Shown here: positions 6,310-18,100 of the stretch, piece by piece
How positions within the stretch are numbered: the first letter of the stretch is position 1
Layout: every line of letters starts with the position of its first letter
Assembly: GCF_900114065.1 (NCBI RefSeq)
Contig: NZ_FORS01000002.1
Location: forward strand, 682,001-746,000
DNA: 64,000 nucleotides
Reading direction: 5' to 3'
From: Stutzerimonas kunmingensis
Lineage (GTDB): Bacteria; Pseudomonadota; Gammaproteobacteria; Pseudomonadales; Pseudomonadaceae
Translations under genes and position numbers: made by a program
The notes under the pieces: model-generated
The model's input: the letters and a program-made list of their open reading frames with translations, nothing else
Databases searched by the model: none
Told to the model about the DNA's origin: nothing

Positions 6310-8589
6310 TCAGAGATTTTCGTAGCGATTCATATCCAGTACGCCCGCTTCCAGTGGCTCGGTTTCTTCGAGATAGCGGGTCAGATCGTTGAAGTAATCC
6401 CAGAAACGCGGATGGCTGCGCCGCACGCCCCAACGGTCGACCAGGCGCTCCAGCTGATCACTCGCCCTGACCTCCTCCAGTGCTGCGACAAATGCCGGCA
6501 CCTCGGCGGCAGGCACATTGAAGAGGAAATTCGGATAGCTGCTGAGTACCCCTGGATACACCGTCAGGGTGTCCAACCTCGGCTGCCAGCGCAGCGACTC
6601 GCCGTACATGAAGGCGACGTTGCTGTGGGCGCGGTTGCGCAGCAGGCTGTATATCTCACGCCGATCGCCGTCGTACTCGATGCGCAGCAGCGTGGCCTCC
6701 GGCAGATACTGGATCGCCGGCAAGCCTCCGGCGAGTCGGTTGGTCAGACGACTGAGCGCCTGCTCGGCCCCTTGCAGGCTCGCTGGCTGCCCTGCGCGGT
6801 AGCACTGGGTACCCTGGCAACGGTTGATCGGGTCGGGGGCTGCGTTGATGCCGGCGTACCTTGCCAGCATCTCTCGAGCGAACGCGCGCTTCGGATCAGC
6901 CCTATTCAGCGTCAGCAGCGAGGGTGTGGAATCGTCGATGGAGGTGTAGGCCAAGAGGAGCTTCAGCTGCCCACCCTGCTCGTACCAGCCATCGAGGATG
7001 GCCTGGCGTGAGGCGGCCGGTAGCAGCCGAAGGAAGTTCAGCTCCGCGCCGTTGCGAATCAGGTCGAAGTAAAGCCGTGTCTGGCCCTGATGGGAGACGT
7101 TGCCGAACACGTCGAAATTGACCACGAGTTGGTAGTAGGTGCGCTCGAGCAGCGGATAGTCCATCCACCAGAGCGTCTGTGGAGTCTCACCGATCAGCCC
7201 TTTGCGCACCGAGGCGCTGTCATGCTGGCGGAAGATGCTCAGCAAGGCATTGTCATTGCCGGACCAGATCTGCTTCCACTGCGCGGGCTTGCCCGCATAG
7301 GCATTCATGCGCAGCTGCTCGTACTGGTTGCGCTTGACCCGGTAGCTCTTCCAGAACGCCAGCAGGTCGCCCATTTCATCGAACTGCCCGGGCATCGCCA
7401 GCAGCGGCGTGGTCTGTTCGCGATAGCGCCGGTCGATAATGTACAGATCGTGCTGCGGGTCCTGGAAGAACACCCAGAAGTTGTCGCGAATCACATCCGT
7501 GGCGATCTGCCCGCGGCACACCGGCCCGCGGATAAAGGTGCGGACGAAATACTCGGCGTTATCCAGCATGAACTGGTACCGCGCCTCGGCGGGAATAGCC
7601 TGGAAAGTCTTGAACGGATTGGCTCTGTGATCTGCCCCGTAACCTGGGATGGCATCCACCGTCGAGTCACCGCTGAAGAACAGCGAACGGACCCGCGCCA
7701 GCTTCGCAGCGCTGAGTGGATAGGTGATGTGCGTCTTGTGCACGATCACGTCGGTAATCGGTCGCAGGCGATAGCTGAACCGGGTACCCGGATCATCGTT
7801 CGGCCGTCGCGTCGCAATGGCGTCGATCGGCTCGCCACTGGGCGTGCGCGAACGTACCAGCTGATAGAAGCGACCGCCTCCCTCCCCTTCGAAGTACAGA
7901 TGCGCGATGAAAAGGTGCTCATACAACCAGCGGCCAACCAGATTGCCGCGTGCACCGGGAGTGTTGAGCAAGCTTTCCCACTCGTCGATCTGCACGGACT
8001 CGGTTGCCGAAGGCTCGGGCGGCGAACTCGCCTCGACTGAGGCGCCCTGCTCGAGCCAACGCTGCAGGAGTGCGTACTCCGCATCGCTCAGCCCGGTTAC
8101 GGCGAAAGGCATGCCGCCATGCATGTTGCGTCGGGCGTAGCGGTCGAACTCATCCGGCAGCGGGCAGGTGTTTTCCCGGCCGATGCCGATCTCCAGCGCC
8201 GACGGCAGCTTGGCATTGGGCGTCAGCGGCTGGCTGCGACCTAGCTCGAGCATTCGTGCCATCAGCGCAGCCTGGTTGCCCTCGCCATTGAGTACCGAAT
8301 TGAAGCCCTTGCGCCGCCACGCGGCGTCGTGATCGGCGTCGAGAAACAGGCGCGTGGGCTCCTGGGCCTTTACCCGTACGCCGTTGTATACCGGCAGCTT
8401 GTTCGCGCCGCGGGATGCGCCCTCACCACTGCCGAGATTGAGCTGGCAGGGCGAGTCATAACAGGCGTGGCAAGCGACGCACTTGGCGGTGAATATCGGC
8501 TGGATATCACGCTGATAAGAGAGGGCTTCGGCGCGCGCAGCGGTGAACGAGAGGAATAGAAGGCAAGCGAGCCAGAAACGAAATGACAT
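6310..8589 (-). CDS. cti: Periplasmic cis/trans fatty acid isomerase (Cti)
   Basis: A 759-residue exported haem protein that converts cis- to trans-unsaturated acyl chains in membrane phospholipids, a fast response of Pseudomonas to solvents and heat. Residues 1-20 form a signal peptide (SFTAARA). A c-type haem motif CVACH follows at about residue 37, within CVACHACYDSPC. Length is typical of Cti. It is transcribed away from metH; the 165 bases between the two starts must hold both promoters. In P. aeruginosa, as I recall, tse1-tsi1 lie between cti and metH; here nothing does. Confidence 0.96.
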   Translation of the reverse strand: MSFRFWLACLLFLSFTAARAEALSYQRDIQPIFTAKCVACHACYDSPCQLNLGSGEGASRGANKLPVYNGVRVKAQEPTRLFLDADHDAAWRRKGFNSVLNGEGNQAALMARMLELGRSQPLTPNAKLPSALEIGIGRENTCPLPDEFDRYARRNMHGGMPFAVTGLSDAEYALLQRWLEQGASVEASSPPEPSATESVQIDEWESLLNTPGARGNLVGRWLYEHLFIAHLYFEGEGGGRFYQLVRSRTPSGEPIDAIATRRPNDDPGTRFSYRLRPITDVIVHKTHITYPLSAAKLARVRSLFFSGDSTVDAIPGYGADHRANPFKTFQAIPAEARYQFMLDNAEYFVRTFIRGPVCRGQIATDVIRDNFWVFFQDPQHDLYIIDRRYREQTTPLLAMPGQFDEMGDLLAFWKSYRVKRNQYEQLRMNAYAGKPAQWKQIWSGNDNALLSIFRQHDSASVRKGLIGETPQTLWWMDYPLLERTYYQLVVNFDVFGNVSHQGQTRLYFDLIRNGAELNFLRLLPAASRQAILDGWYEQGGQLKLLLAYTSIDDSTPSLLTLNRADPKRAFAREMLARYAGINAAPDPINRCQGTQCYRAGQPASLQGAEQALSRLTNRLAGGLPAIQYLPEATLLRIEYDGDRREIYSLLRNRAHSNVAFMYGESLRWQPRLDTLTVYPGVLSSYPNFLFNVPAAEVPAFVAALEEVRASDQLERLVDRWGVRRSHPRFWDYFNDLTRYLEETEPLEAGVLDMNRYENL

Positions 8590-8754
8590 GCATCGAACGC
8601 CTTGAGATGAGCGCGCATTCTATTCGCCTCTACCGGGTCACGGCCAACGCCTGCCAACCTGAATAATCTTCATGCAAAAGCGCAGAAGCTAAAAAAGCAT
8701 GCAGCTTTGCTATCATTCGCACTCTTTTGTTTTCGCTTTTTTCAGGTAGTTCTC

Positions 8755-12447
<3,693 letters not shown>

Positions 12448-12452
12448 TCCCG

Positions 12453-12478
12453 CGGCGGGCGCTTGTGAACGCCCGCCG
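12453..12478 (+). terminator. GC-rich hairpin after metH
   Basis: CGGCGGGCG and CGCCCGCCG form a 9-bp stem around an 8-base loop, six bases after the metH stop. There is no T run, so termination may be partial or the element may mainly protect the mRNA end. Confidence 0.55.
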
Positions 12479-12504
12479 TCGTTCCGCTCAATGGAGCTTG
12501 CACC

Positions 12505-12825
12505 ATGTCATCCGAAACACCGCTGCTGATCGACGAACTCGAAACCGCCGACATGCTGATCATCGACGACCTGCATGCCTGGCAGTTCGCGCTGAACGAG
12601 GCGCTGCTCGACGATGCCGACGCCGCGGCCGAAGCCAATCAGCCGTTCGCCAGTGAAGGCATCCTGCTGACGATCGATCTGGTCGACGGCCGCACACGCC
12701 GCCAGTGGCAGTTCAGCTACAACCAGATCATGGAAGCCCAGCGCCAGCCCGATGGCGAAAGCTGGCTACTGGAAGGCCCGCATCGACTGCAGTGCCTCAG
12801 TGCCATCGGCGGCGAGGACGAGTAA
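12505..12825 (+). CDS. Conserved hypothetical protein (106 aa), DUF5629-like
   Basis: A 106-residue acidic soluble protein that begins MSSETPLLIDELETADML and contains DLHAWQF, found next to metH in pseudomonads; I believe it is the DUF5629 family but this is from memory. ATGGAG lies upstream of the start at a normal distance. No motif suggests an activity. It may share the metH transcript across the intervening hairpin. It converges on the acyltransferase gene with seven bases between them. Confidence 0.75.
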   Translation: MSSETPLLIDELETADMLIIDDLHAWQFALNEALLDDADAAAEANQPFASEGILLTIDLVDGRTRRQWQFSYNQIMEAQRQPDGESWLLEGPHRLQCLSAIGGEDE

Positions 12826-12832
12826 CGCACCT

Positions 12833-13945
12833 CTAGCCGCCTCGCCCTGCGCGGGCGACGGCTATTGAACTCGCAGTCGTCCCCTCTCCGGCGGCTGCCG
12901 CCGACTTCGCACCCTCCATCAGCGGCCTTTCGATATAGCGATAGCTCAGGCCGGCAACGATTAGCGACATGGTTAAGCAAACCGCCACGCGCGGCAGCAG
13001 CGGCTGGTCATCGAGCCAGCTCATGCACAGCAGCCAGACCGGTATATGGCACAGGTACAGCGAGAACGACAGCTGCCCGACTGTCTCCAACGGACGCGAC
13101 AAGGCGCCGAAGATCGCCTCGCTGGAACAGACAGCCAGCATGAATGGAACAGTCAGCACCAGTGTCGTCGCCGCCCAGCGGAACGACGCGAGCGGTTCCA
13201 GCGCGATGGCCAGAAGGCTCGCCGAGACCACCGCCAGACCGATCACCAGCACTTTGCTGCTGGCGGTCATCGCCTCGATGTCGCGCTCGACGACGCGAAA
13301 CTGATCCAGCGACGACAGCTTCCATAGCAGCAGCCCCATGAACAGGCCGTTCGCCCGGAACAACCACTCGGGCGCGAAAGGATTGGCGAAGCTGAACCAC
13401 AGCACGATACCGATCACCGCCGGCCAGAACGCCCGGCGCAGCAGGAGCAACAACGGGAACAGCAGGTAGAACTGCACCTCCAGAGCGATCGACCAGAAAT
13501 AGCCGAAATCTGTCTCATGCAACCCGTTGAAGACATTGGCGAGAAAAAACGCCGCGCTCGCCGTCACGCCGAGCAACGTATCCAGCGAGTAAGCCGGCGC
13601 CCCACGCGGCGGCTCGATGACGCTGAACAGCAATACCACTGCCGCCCAGAACCAGGTCGGCAGCAGCACACGGCGGATGCGCTTCTTGTAGAAGGCGTAC
13701 ACAACCTTGGCATCGAAACCCTGCTGCTTGCGCAGAAAGGTCGCGCCCATCAAGTAGCCGGAAATAAGAAAGAACAGATCGACCCCAACGCCTGGCAGGA
13801 AGCGCTGCAGCAGGCCGTCCCACCAGTCGGCCTCCGCGCCAACCAGCATCACCGACGCATGGGCCAGCAGCACCATCAGGATCGCCAGCCCACGGAGAAA
13901 TTGAATATTGCGATTCTTGCCGTGCCGCGCTCCGGCATCACTCAT
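12833..13945 (-). CDS. Acyltransferase 3 family membrane protein (OafA/YrhL type)
   Basis: A 370-residue integral membrane protein with about ten predicted segments. The N-terminus has the family signature: FLRGLAILMVLLAHAS with the catalytic-type His at about residue 29, then GVDLFFLISGYLMG. Such enzymes O-acylate surface sugars such as O-antigen, exopolysaccharide or peptidoglycan. No SGNH domain is attached. No sugar-polymer genes are nearby, so the acceptor is unknown. It opens an accessory stretch that interrupts the gene order I recall in P. aeruginosa. Confidence 0.88.
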   Translation of the reverse strand: MSDAGARHGKNRNIQFLRGLAILMVLLAHASVMLVGAEADWWDGLLQRFLPGVGVDLFFLISGYLMGATFLRKQQGFDAKVVYAFYKKRIRRVLLPTWFWAAVVLLFSVIEPPRGAPAYSLDTLLGVTASAAFFLANVFNGLHETDFGYFWSIALEVQFYLLFPLLLLLRRAFWPAVIGIVLWFSFANPFAPEWLFRANGLFMGLLLWKLSSLDQFRVVERDIEAMTASSKVLVIGLAVVSASLLAIALEPLASFRWAATTLVLTVPFMLAVCSSEAIFGALSRPLETVGQLSFSLYLCHIPVWLLCMSWLDDQPLLPRVAVCLTMSLIVAGLSYRYIERPLMEGAKSAAAAGEGTTASSIAVARAGRGG

Positions 13946-14183
13946 AAGCAGTCCGATATTCGCAAGCCACCGCGACTACCAGCCATTGCCTGGGTCATTC
14001 AGGATCGATTCCATTACCTCGGGGCTTTGTTCAACACCTGGCCAGCCTCCCGCTGCGCCCTCGCCTCAACCATGACCAGCCGATACCGGCGTCGTTCAAT
14101 CCTGGCGCGCCTCACAACATGCAGCCATCGGCGGAGACGTCCGCTATGATCGCGCCCCTCGTCTGCAAGCCCGGTTGCACACC

Positions 14184-14747
14184 ATGTCGTCTCTCGAACT
14201 GATCGCCTCGCTGCTTGGCGTAATCGCCGTATGGCTGACGGTGCGCCAGAACCCATGGTGCTGGCCGATCGGGCTGGGCATGGTGTCGCTGTACGCCTGG
14301 TTTTTCCTCGACGCCAGGCTGTATTCACAGGTGTTGCTGCATAGTGTTTTCGCCGCAATGCAGCTCTACGGCTGGTGGGCCTGGACGCGAGGTGCCGCAG
14401 GCGAACACGGTAGGCCCGTGACCGGCGCCAGCCCGCGTGAGGTGGCTATAGGCATTGCCTGTGCAGCGCTCGGCAGCCTGCTGCTCGGCAGCGCCATGGC
14501 GAGCTTCACCGAGGCCGCCTTTCCCTGGATCGACGCCGCACTCACCGCATTCAGCCTGCTCGCACAGCTGTGGATGGCCCTCAAGCGCCTGCAGTGCTGG
14601 CTCCTGTGGATCGTCGTGGATGTGCTGTTCATTGGCTTCTTCAGCTATCAGGGCTACTGGCTGACGGCCGGCCTCTACGCGCTGTTCACCGGGCTCGCGA
14701 TCATGGGGTTGCGAGAGTGGCGCACTGCACTGGTGGCGACGCGATGA
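14184..14747 (+). CDS. pnuC: PnuC-type nicotinamide riboside transporter
   Basis: A 187-residue membrane protein with about seven segments and the PnuC features WLTVRQNPWCWPIGL near the start and QCWLLWIVVDVL near residue 145. PnuC proteins move nicotinamide riboside (or related vitamins) by facilitated diffusion that depends on trapping by a kinase. The stop overlaps the start of the following NadR-type kinase gene (ATGA), which supports that role. TATGAT at about 14143-14148 may be the -10 box. I used the ATG at 14184; a TTG three codons upstream has no better ribosome site. No TPP or other riboswitch is apparent. Confidence 0.88.
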   Translation: MSSLELIASLLGVIAVWLTVRQNPWCWPIGLGMVSLYAWFFLDARLYSQVLLHSVFAAMQLYGWWAWTRGAAGEHGRPVTGASPREVAIGIACAALGSLLLGSAMASFTEAAFPWIDAALTAFSLLAQLWMALKRLQCWLLWIVVDVLFIGFFSYQGYWLTAGLYALFTGLAIMGLREWRTALVATR

Positions 14748-15268
14748 AGGTGCTGGTGCTCACCGGTCCGGAGTCCACCGGCAAAAGCTGGCTTGCACAG
14801 CGGCTGCTGCACACCTTCGGCGGAATGATGGTGGGCGAATACGTTCGCCATTACATCGAGCAGACGCAACGCGACACGACGCTTGCCGACATTCCTGCGA
14901 TCGCCCATGGCCAGCTGGACTGGGAAGACGCCGCGAGAATTCAGGCACCGCATCTGCTGATTCTCGACACCCATCTGCTGAGCAACATGCTCTGGAGTCA
15001 TACGCTGTTCGGCGATTGCCCCGCCTGGCTTGAGGACGAGCTGCTGGCGCGGGATTACCACCAGCACCTGCTGCTCTCGCCCGAGGGAATCGAGTGGCAT
15101 GGCGACGGTCAGCGCTGTCAGCCTGATCTCAGCGAACGGATGGACTTCTTCCAGGCATGTCGCAGCTGGTTGGTGCAGCGGGACCAGCCCTTCGTCGAGG
15201 TCAGCGGCGGCTGGACCGAGCGCGAGTGGCAGGCGATCGCCCACACCCGTGCTCTGCTAGGCGAATGA
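14744..15268 (+). CDS. NadR-type ribosylnicotinamide kinase (AAA_28 ATPase)
   Basis: The 174-residue protein starts with a P-loop, LTGPESTGKSWLA (residues 6-18), as in the kinase half of NadR. It lacks both the HTH and the nucleotidyltransferase halves of enterobacterial NadR. EYVRHYIEQ (about 34-42) and the DTHLLSNMLW region (about 79-88) also match that kinase family. The likely reaction is phosphorylation of nicotinamide riboside entering through PnuC, trapping it as NMN. The genes overlap by four bases (ATGA), so translation is coupled. A different vitamin or nucleoside substrate is possible. Confidence 0.82.
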   Translation: MKVLVLTGPESTGKSWLAQRLLHTFGGMMVGEYVRHYIEQTQRDTTLADIPAIAHGQLDWEDAARIQAPHLLILDTHLLSNMLWSHTLFGDCPAWLEDELLARDYHQHLLLSPEGIEWHGDGQRCQPDLSERMDFFQACRSWLVQRDQPFVEVSGGWTEREWQAIAHTRALLGE

Positions 15269-15281
15269 CTGGCCGCAAGCC

Positions 15282-16190
15282 CTATGGCTGGCGGTCGCGA
15301 CGCAACAACAGGCCGATGGCAAGCACGACCAACAGGCTACCCGGCAACCAGTGCACACCCATGCGCGCCGGCTGATCGAAGAACAGCAGCAGCATCGAAA
15401 CGAAGGGCACCAGGTAGCTATAGGCCGTGACCGCACCGGGCGTGAGAACGGACGTCGCTCGCTGCTGCAGGAAGAAAGTCATGGCGCTGGAAAAAACGCC
15501 GAGGTAGGTCACCAGCAGCAGATCCAGCAGGTTCATGCGCAGCAGCGACGCCGGTCGCTCCCAGATAAAGCCCATTAGGCCGATCAACAGCGCGCCGGCG
15601 ATCAGGCTCCAGAAGGTGCGCAAACCTGCCTGTCGCGGCAACGTGCCGTTCGCCAGTCCCCATTTGCTGAGCACTGGGTACAACGCCGAAGCGACACAAC
15701 CGAAGAAGAAGCCCAGCTCGCCCAGGCCAAACTGCATGCCGGAGAAATCGCCGCCGTTCTCGGCCCATGCCAACCCAAGCGCCCCGCTCGCACCAAGCGC
15801 CAGGATAGCCAACAGACGGCCGGCTGGCTGCTCGACACCAAGCCCGCGGCCCAGGCAATAAGCCAGTAGCGGTACGCTGACGAACAGCGTCGCCATCGAC
15901 AACGCACTGACCCGATGGGCCGCCCAGAACATGGTGCCGAAAAAGCCCGCCAGGCATAGCCCCATGGCGGCGTATAGCAACAGCGTGCGCCAACTCGGTC
16001 GCCCTTCGCTCTGGCTCCAGGCCAGCGGCGCCAGGACCAATGCCGCAATGCTGAAGCGCATGGCTGTCAGCAGCAGTGGCGGCAACCCGTCAGTGAGCAA
16101 ACCCACCGCGGGGAACGACAACCCGACAAATAGCGCCCAGAGCAGCATGCCCAGATGCGCGCGGGTGGTTCCGCCACGGCTATCGCTCAT
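15282..16190 (-). CDS. EamA/DMT-superfamily transporter
   Basis: A 302-residue membrane protein with ten predicted segments arranged as two EamA repeats (about residues 10-135 and 155-295), typical of drug/metabolite exporters such as RhaT/RarD/YdcZ relatives. The start at 16190 is set by GGAGG six bases upstream; a longer frame to 16256 has no such site. It converges on the kinase gene. The substrate (amino acid, metabolite or drug) cannot be told from sequence. Confidence 0.87.
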   Translation of the reverse strand: MSDSRGGTTRAHLGMLLWALFVGLSFPAVGLLTDGLPPLLLTAMRFSIAALVLAPLAWSQSEGRPSWRTLLLYAAMGLCLAGFFGTMFWAAHRVSALSMATLFVSVPLLAYCLGRGLGVEQPAGRLLAILALGASGALGLAWAENGGDFSGMQFGLGELGFFFGCVASALYPVLSKWGLANGTLPRQAGLRTFWSLIAGALLIGLMGFIWERPASLLRMNLLDLLLVTYLGVFSSAMTFFLQQRATSVLTPGAVTAYSYLVPFVSMLLLFFDQPARMGVHWLPGSLLVVLAIGLLLRRDRQP

Positions 16191-16297
16191 GCGCGCCTCC
16201 GGCGTGTGGTTGCCAAGGCTGGTGTTGATGGCGTGCGTATGGTGGCTGCGGTTCAAAAGCTCGCTCCCTGTGAATTGCCTCGCAGCCCATGGGACGA

Positions 16298-16597
16298 TTA
16301 CAGACGCGAGGGGGACCGTCGAATGACCCTGATCGAGTGACTGAGGTTCGGTTTGCGCGTCACGCTGATGGGGCGCCGGGTGACCGTATCGATGGTGATG
16401 TTCCAGAAGCCGGTACTCGGGACGACAATTTTCGCCGGGAATTTATCGAACGCCCCACCATGGTAGGTGTGCCGGCCGCCGTTCTTGAAACTGCGGAAAT
16501 TGGCATCGTTCATCAGGCGGATGTTGCAGGTCTGCGAGCATTCGATGACGACGATGTCGTCCTCGTTGAGGTGCTCGCGCTGGTGTATGAACTTCAT
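16298..16597 (-). CDS. DUF1883 domain protein (99 aa)
   Basis: The 99-residue protein starts MKFIHQREHLNEDDIVVIEC; a GGAG ribosome site precedes the ATG. The body matches the small DUF1883 beta-sandwich family (conserved GGRHTYHGG near residue 42 and GFWNITIDT near 67). Some members of this family are fused to TIR domains, but here it stands alone. It has no signal peptide. The last residues (SIRVIRRSPSRL) are basic and poorly conserved-looking. Function unknown. Confidence 0.82.
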   Translation of the reverse strand: MKFIHQREHLNEDDIVVIECSQTCNIRLMNDANFRSFKNGGRHTYHGGAFDKFPAKIVVPSTGFWNITIDTVTRRPISVTRKPNLSHSIRVIRRSPSRL

Positions 16598-16929
16598 CGA
16601 CTGCTCCGACAGCGCACATGGCGGCAAAGCGGCCAACGATAGCATGCACACCCGTCGAACCGGACCGGTTGTGAGCCACGCGGGAGGCGCACCATGGTGC
16701 GCAGGCCTACGCGCGGGTTGTTCAGTAGCCCGGGTTGTGTATCCTCTGTGCATCCATCCAACTGCTACCCTCCTTCCATGTCCAGCACGTCACTCCCCTG
16801 CTCTTCAAGCCTGCCCGCGGGAAGCCGACTGCTGTTTCTCTTCGATACCGGATTGCTGGCCCTGTGGTGAAACGCGGCTCGCCGCGCACTTAACCCATCG
16901 CCAACCCAGTTCATCGAGGAATGCCGCCC
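16598..16929. other. Non-coding gap between divergent genes
   Basis: This stretch of about 330 bases separates the leftward DUF1883 gene from the rightward MFS gene. I see no convincing reading frame, no terminator hairpin with a T run and no clear operator; it should contain the promoters of both genes. Confidence 0.5.
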
Positions 16930-18078
16930 ATGCTTGCGGTCCGTAATACCGTTCAGATCGACGCACCTATCGTGCGCAACGCAACCCGTTGCGGTTTCTT
17001 CATGGCCGGCTTCGGCCTGTCCGTTTGGGCGCCGCTGGTGCCCTATGTACGCGAACGCATAGAGATGACAGATGCAGTGTTCGGCCTTTTGCTGCTCTGC
17101 ATCGGCGTCGGCTCGCTGACCTGGATGCCACTGTCCGGCGTGCTGGTAAGCCGCTGGGGCATCCGCCCGGTGCAGCTGTGCAGCGTCGTGCTTCTGGCGT
17201 TGGCGCTGGCCGGCATGGCCCTGACCGACTCGATGCTGTTGCTGGCTCTGGCGCTGTTCTGCTTCGGCGGCAGCCTGGGCGTCATCGACGTAATCATGAA
17301 CATTCAGGCGGTGCTGGTGGAGACTGCGGTCGGCCGTCGACTGATGTCGAACTTCCACGGCATGTACAGCCTTGGCGCCATCAGCGGCGCACTGATGCTC
17401 ACCGGCCTGCTGACCCTCGGCCTGGCGCCGGAGATCGGCAGCTTTCTGATGATCGGGCTGATCGTTGCGGCGAACCTCGGCCTGGCCCGCGGCTTTCTGC
17501 CGAATCGTGCGCCGGGCGGCGGCTTCGCCTTCGTGCGGCCCACAGGCGTGGTGTTACTCGTAGGCCTGATGTGCTTTGTCGTCTATCTGGCCGAAGGCGC
17601 CGTGCTGGACTGGAGCGCGCTTTACCTGACCGGTGAGAAAGGCCTCGAAGTGGCCAAGGGCGGCCTGGGTTACGCAGCCTTCGCCCTCATGGTGACCATC
17701 GCGCGCTTCGCTGGCGGCCCGCTGGTCAATGCACTCGGCACGGCCCGCGTCATCGCCTTTGGCGGGTTGCTCGCTGCGTTCGGCATCGGCTTGAGCCTGG
17801 CCGCCGAACACTGGGCCGTGGCGCTGATCGGCTACGGATTGTGCGGGTTGGGCTGCGCGAACGTCTCGCCGGTGCTGATTTCGTCCCTGAGCCGGCAGGA
17901 CGGCATGCCGGTGCAACTGGCCGTCACCGTGGCGACCACCATCGGTTTCGCCGGAGTCCTCGCGGGCCCGGCCATGATGGGCGTGGTCGCGCATTTCAGC
18001 TCACTGGGCATGGCCTTCGCGCTGCTCGCCGTCCTGCTGGTCGGCATCGTGCCGTTCTGCCGTCGCTTCACCGCGTGA
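16930..18078 (+). CDS. Major facilitator superfamily transporter
   Basis: A 382-residue protein with twelve predicted membrane segments and an MFS loop 2-3 region (SGVLVSRWGIRPVQL, about 70-84). GVIDVIMNIQAVLVE in segment 4 resembles the YbjJ-like group. I prefer the ATG at 16930 because GAGGA ends nine bases upstream; the ATG at 16921 would abut that site. The stop is 22 bases before the radical SAM gene, and TAGAAT in that gap may be a promoter for the latter. Substrate unknown. Confidence 0.87.
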   Translation: MLAVRNTVQIDAPIVRNATRCGFFMAGFGLSVWAPLVPYVRERIEMTDAVFGLLLLCIGVGSLTWMPLSGVLVSRWGIRPVQLCSVVLLALALAGMALTDSMLLLALALFCFGGSLGVIDVIMNIQAVLVETAVGRRLMSNFHGMYSLGAISGALMLTGLLTLGLAPEIGSFLMIGLIVAANLGLARGFLPNRAPGGGFAFVRPTGVVLLVGLMCFVVYLAEGAVLDWSALYLTGEKGLEVAKGGLGYAAFALMVTIARFAGGPLVNALGTARVIAFGGLLAAFGIGLSLAAEHWAVALIGYGLCGLGCANVSPVLISSLSRQDGMPVQLAVTVATTIGFAGVLAGPAMMGVVAHFSSLGMAFALLAVLLVGIVPFCRRFTA

Positions 18079-18100
18079 CCCCGGATAGAATGCGCGCCCT

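Noticed and set aside
7090..8040. Plus-strand frame of about 316 codons inside cti
   Set aside because: Overlaps a full-length, motif-complete Cti gene and has no start signal.
8590..8754. Possible cobalamin or SAH riboswitch ahead of metH
   Set aside because: The leader is too short for a B12 riboswitch, no B12-box is visible, and I could not find an SAH aptamer core.
13946..14183. Possible TPP or NAD riboswitch ahead of pnuC
   Set aside because: No CTGAGA-type THI core or other aptamer signature could be seen.
12833..18078. Mobile element carrying the accessory genes
   Set aside because: No transposase, integrase, direct repeats or attachment site could be found at the borders.
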